Source: Acidimicrobiales bacterium (GTDB lineage Bacteria; Actinomycetota; Acidimicrobiia; Acidimicrobiales; SHLQ01). From it: 6,519 bases of DNA. The translations under genes were made by a program, and so were the position numbers. Where the stretch lies: positions 1-6,519 of the forward strand of contig JABDJW010000186.1 in assembly GCA_013002375.1 (NCBI GenBank), read 5' to 3'. Positions 5,612-6,519 of this stretch are shown here, in pieces. Position 1 is the stretch's first letter, and each line of letters begins with the position of its first letter. The notes beneath the pieces are model-generated. The model made no database searches and had not been told where the DNA came from. It saw only the letters and a program-made list of their open reading frames with translations.

Positions 5612-6349
5612 GTCGTTGTCGCAGCGGCCGAGGCCGTCGTCCTCGCGCAACAGTGTGGTGTCGGGGTCGGCCTCGTCGGGCAGGAGCGGGGCCACCGCCG
5701 GCCAGATCGGGGGTACGACGTTGAGGGTCGTCTTCATGCCGAGTTCGACGAGGTCGTCGTAGCCGAGGGGCATCAGTTCGTCGACCGCGACCTCGAACCA
5801 GGGTGGCAGGTCGACGTGATGGGGGTTGAGGCCGGTGATGATCGTGAGGCCGGTCGGGTCGGCGGCGATCGTGTGAATGTGCAGGTCGGGCCGGTAGCGA
5901 TTCAAGGCGACGATGGCTTTCCAGACGTCGCCACTCCACACCGAATTGCTGTGTTCGCGGGTGCTGGTCTCGGCATCCATGGGCAGGGTGTCGTGCACCA
6001 GGATCACGCTCTGGTGATGGCAGTTCTGCTCGGCTCGGAGGATGTCGGCGAGGGTCTGTTCGAAAAGATGCAGGCCGTCGACGAACACGAGATCGAACGG
6101 CTTGGCTCGGTGTTCGGCGTGGGCCTCGTCGAGGAAGAAATCGTCGCTGGTGCACGCGACGATGGAACAGTTTGCCGGCGCGTCGCCGTTGAGCATCGGC
6201 TCGGGGTCGACCCCGACCGCGCAGGTTCCCGGCTGGACGAAGGCCAGTGAATGGCCCTGGTGGACGCCGATCTCGAGATAGCGGCTCGGGCGAATGTGCT
6301 GGTGTACTCGGCGGAGTACCCCGTAATAGGTCGAGAAGGGCTTTCCCAC
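5597..6349 (-). CDS. Class I SAM-dependent methyltransferase (Methyltransf_24-like)
   Basis: The 250-residue protein has a compact class I methyltransferase core. SAM motif I is YLEIGVHQGHSL (24-35), the acidic end of strand beta-2 is VGVD (45-48, Asp48), and FDLVFVDGLH (85-94) and VILVHDT (115-121) supply the later strands with Asp91, His94, His119 and Asp120. This pattern resembles the Methyltransf_24 and CmcI-like group, in which such Asp/His residues often bind a metal or the acceptor hydroxyl. The C-terminal 20 residues are acidic and probably disordered (ends DNDPDDI). It starts at GTG 6349, 9 bases after the stop of a TylF-like O-methyltransferase, so the two are likely one operon; a sugar hydroxyl of the local glycan is a reasonable but unproven acceptor. 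No proper Shine-Dalgarno site precedes the GTG, which fits translation by coupling. Its stop lies 3 bp from that of the convergent gene. Confidence 0.85.
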   Translation of the reverse strand: MGKPFSTYYGVLRRVHQHIRPSRYLEIGVHQGHSLAFVQPGTCAVGVDPEPMLNGDAPANCSIVACTSDDFFLDEAHAEHRAKPFDLVFVDGLHLFEQTLADILRAEQNCHHQSVILVHDTLPMDAETSTREHSNSVWSGDVWKAIVALNRYRPDLHIHTIAADPTGLTIITGLNPHHVDLPPWFEVAVDELMPLGYDDLVELGMKTTLNVVPPIWPAVAPLLPDEADPDTTLLREDDGLGRCDNDPDDI

Positions 6350-6358
6350 GAGAAAAAT

Positions 6359-6519
6359 CTACCCCGATGCCTTGCGCCAATACACACCAGTCCAATCGAC
6401 CTCGTGCATCGGATCATGAATGTCCTGGTCAGCGCGGTAGTCCGATATCGCTTCCCGGCAGCCATCCCAGCTGCCGTAGTCGTCGACGATGCAGAAACCA
6501 CCCGGGCTGAGTTTGGGGT
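6359..6519 (-). CDS. TylF/MycF-type sugar O-methyltransferase, C-terminal fragment cut by the window edge
   Basis: Only the last 52 codons are inside the window; the gene continues beyond base 6519. They carry the typical end of the TylF family: PGGFCIVDDY (5-14 of the fragment), WDGCREAISDYRA (17-29) and DWTGVYWRK (41-49). The Asp pair of the DDY motif corresponds to metal-binding residues in MycF and NovP. Characterised members methylate hydroxyls on deoxysugars (mycinose of tylosin and mycinamicin, noviose of novobiocin) with SAM and magnesium. In a polysaccharide setting it would probably O-methylate a glycan sugar. The TAG at 6359-6361 follows the normal family end, so the protein is not truncated at its C-terminus. 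Confidence 0.85.
   Translation of the reverse strand, partial: PKLSPGGFCIVDDYGSWDGCREAISDYRADQDIHDPMHEVDWTGVYWRKASG

Noticed and set aside
5816..6250. A 144-codon plus-strand frame opposite the methyltransferase
   Set aside because: Antisense shadow; the minus strand carries clear SAM-binding motifs.

Overview
The window is high-GC DNA with strongly G/C-biased third codon positions, GTG starts and short intergenic gaps. This suggests an actinobacterium. An Acidimicrobiia-type (Ilumatobacter-like) host is my best guess, from the style of the proteins rather than any marker gene. The content is mostly surface-polysaccharide or glycan biosynthesis. Both ends cut through genes.

Layout. (1) Bases 1-1782 (+): a membrane-anchored nucleotide-sugar 4,6-dehydratase of the FlaA1/WbpM/PglF/CapD class, missing its N-terminus. 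(2) Bases 1800-2636 (+): an unrecognised multi-pass membrane protein 17 bp downstream, probably co-transcribed, whose basic tail is built from three 21-bp tandem repeats. (3) Bases 2637-2753: a convergent gap with several short inverted repeats, one a plausible terminator for the minus-strand gene. (4) Bases 2754-3467 (-): a PglD/NeuD-type left-handed beta-helix sugar N- or O-acyltransferase. (5) Bases 3468-3779: a divergent region with one possible 60-65 codon ORF, a -10-like hexamer and a good Shine-Dalgarno site. (6) Bases 3780-3941 (+): a 53-codon ORF that looks like the N-terminal stub of a ferritin-like protein, overlapping by 4 bp (GTGA) with (7) bases 3938-5593 (+), a 551-residue PEP-utilising-enzyme-like protein. 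It has the swivelling phosphohistidine domain and a middle domain like that of rifampin phosphotransferase, but no ATP-grasp domain. (8) Bases 5597-6349 (-): a class I SAM methyltransferase convergent with (7), only 3 bp away. (9) Bases 6359-6519 (-): the C-terminal 52 residues of a TylF/MycF-type sugar O-methyltransferase, directly upstream of and in phase with (8).

How they fit together. A 4,6-dehydratase plus a PglD/NeuD acetyltransferase are two of the three steps to a UDP-diacetamido-trideoxyhexose (bacillosamine-like) sugar. The PLP aminotransferase that would link them is not in the window. A TylF-like and a second methyltransferase would suit O-methyl decoration of a sugar. The ATP-grasp-less PEP-utilising-like gene and its stub partner do not obviously belong to glycan synthesis and are the most puzzling part. 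I found no tRNA, rRNA, CRISPR array, insertion sequence or phage gene, and no clearly new multi-gene system.
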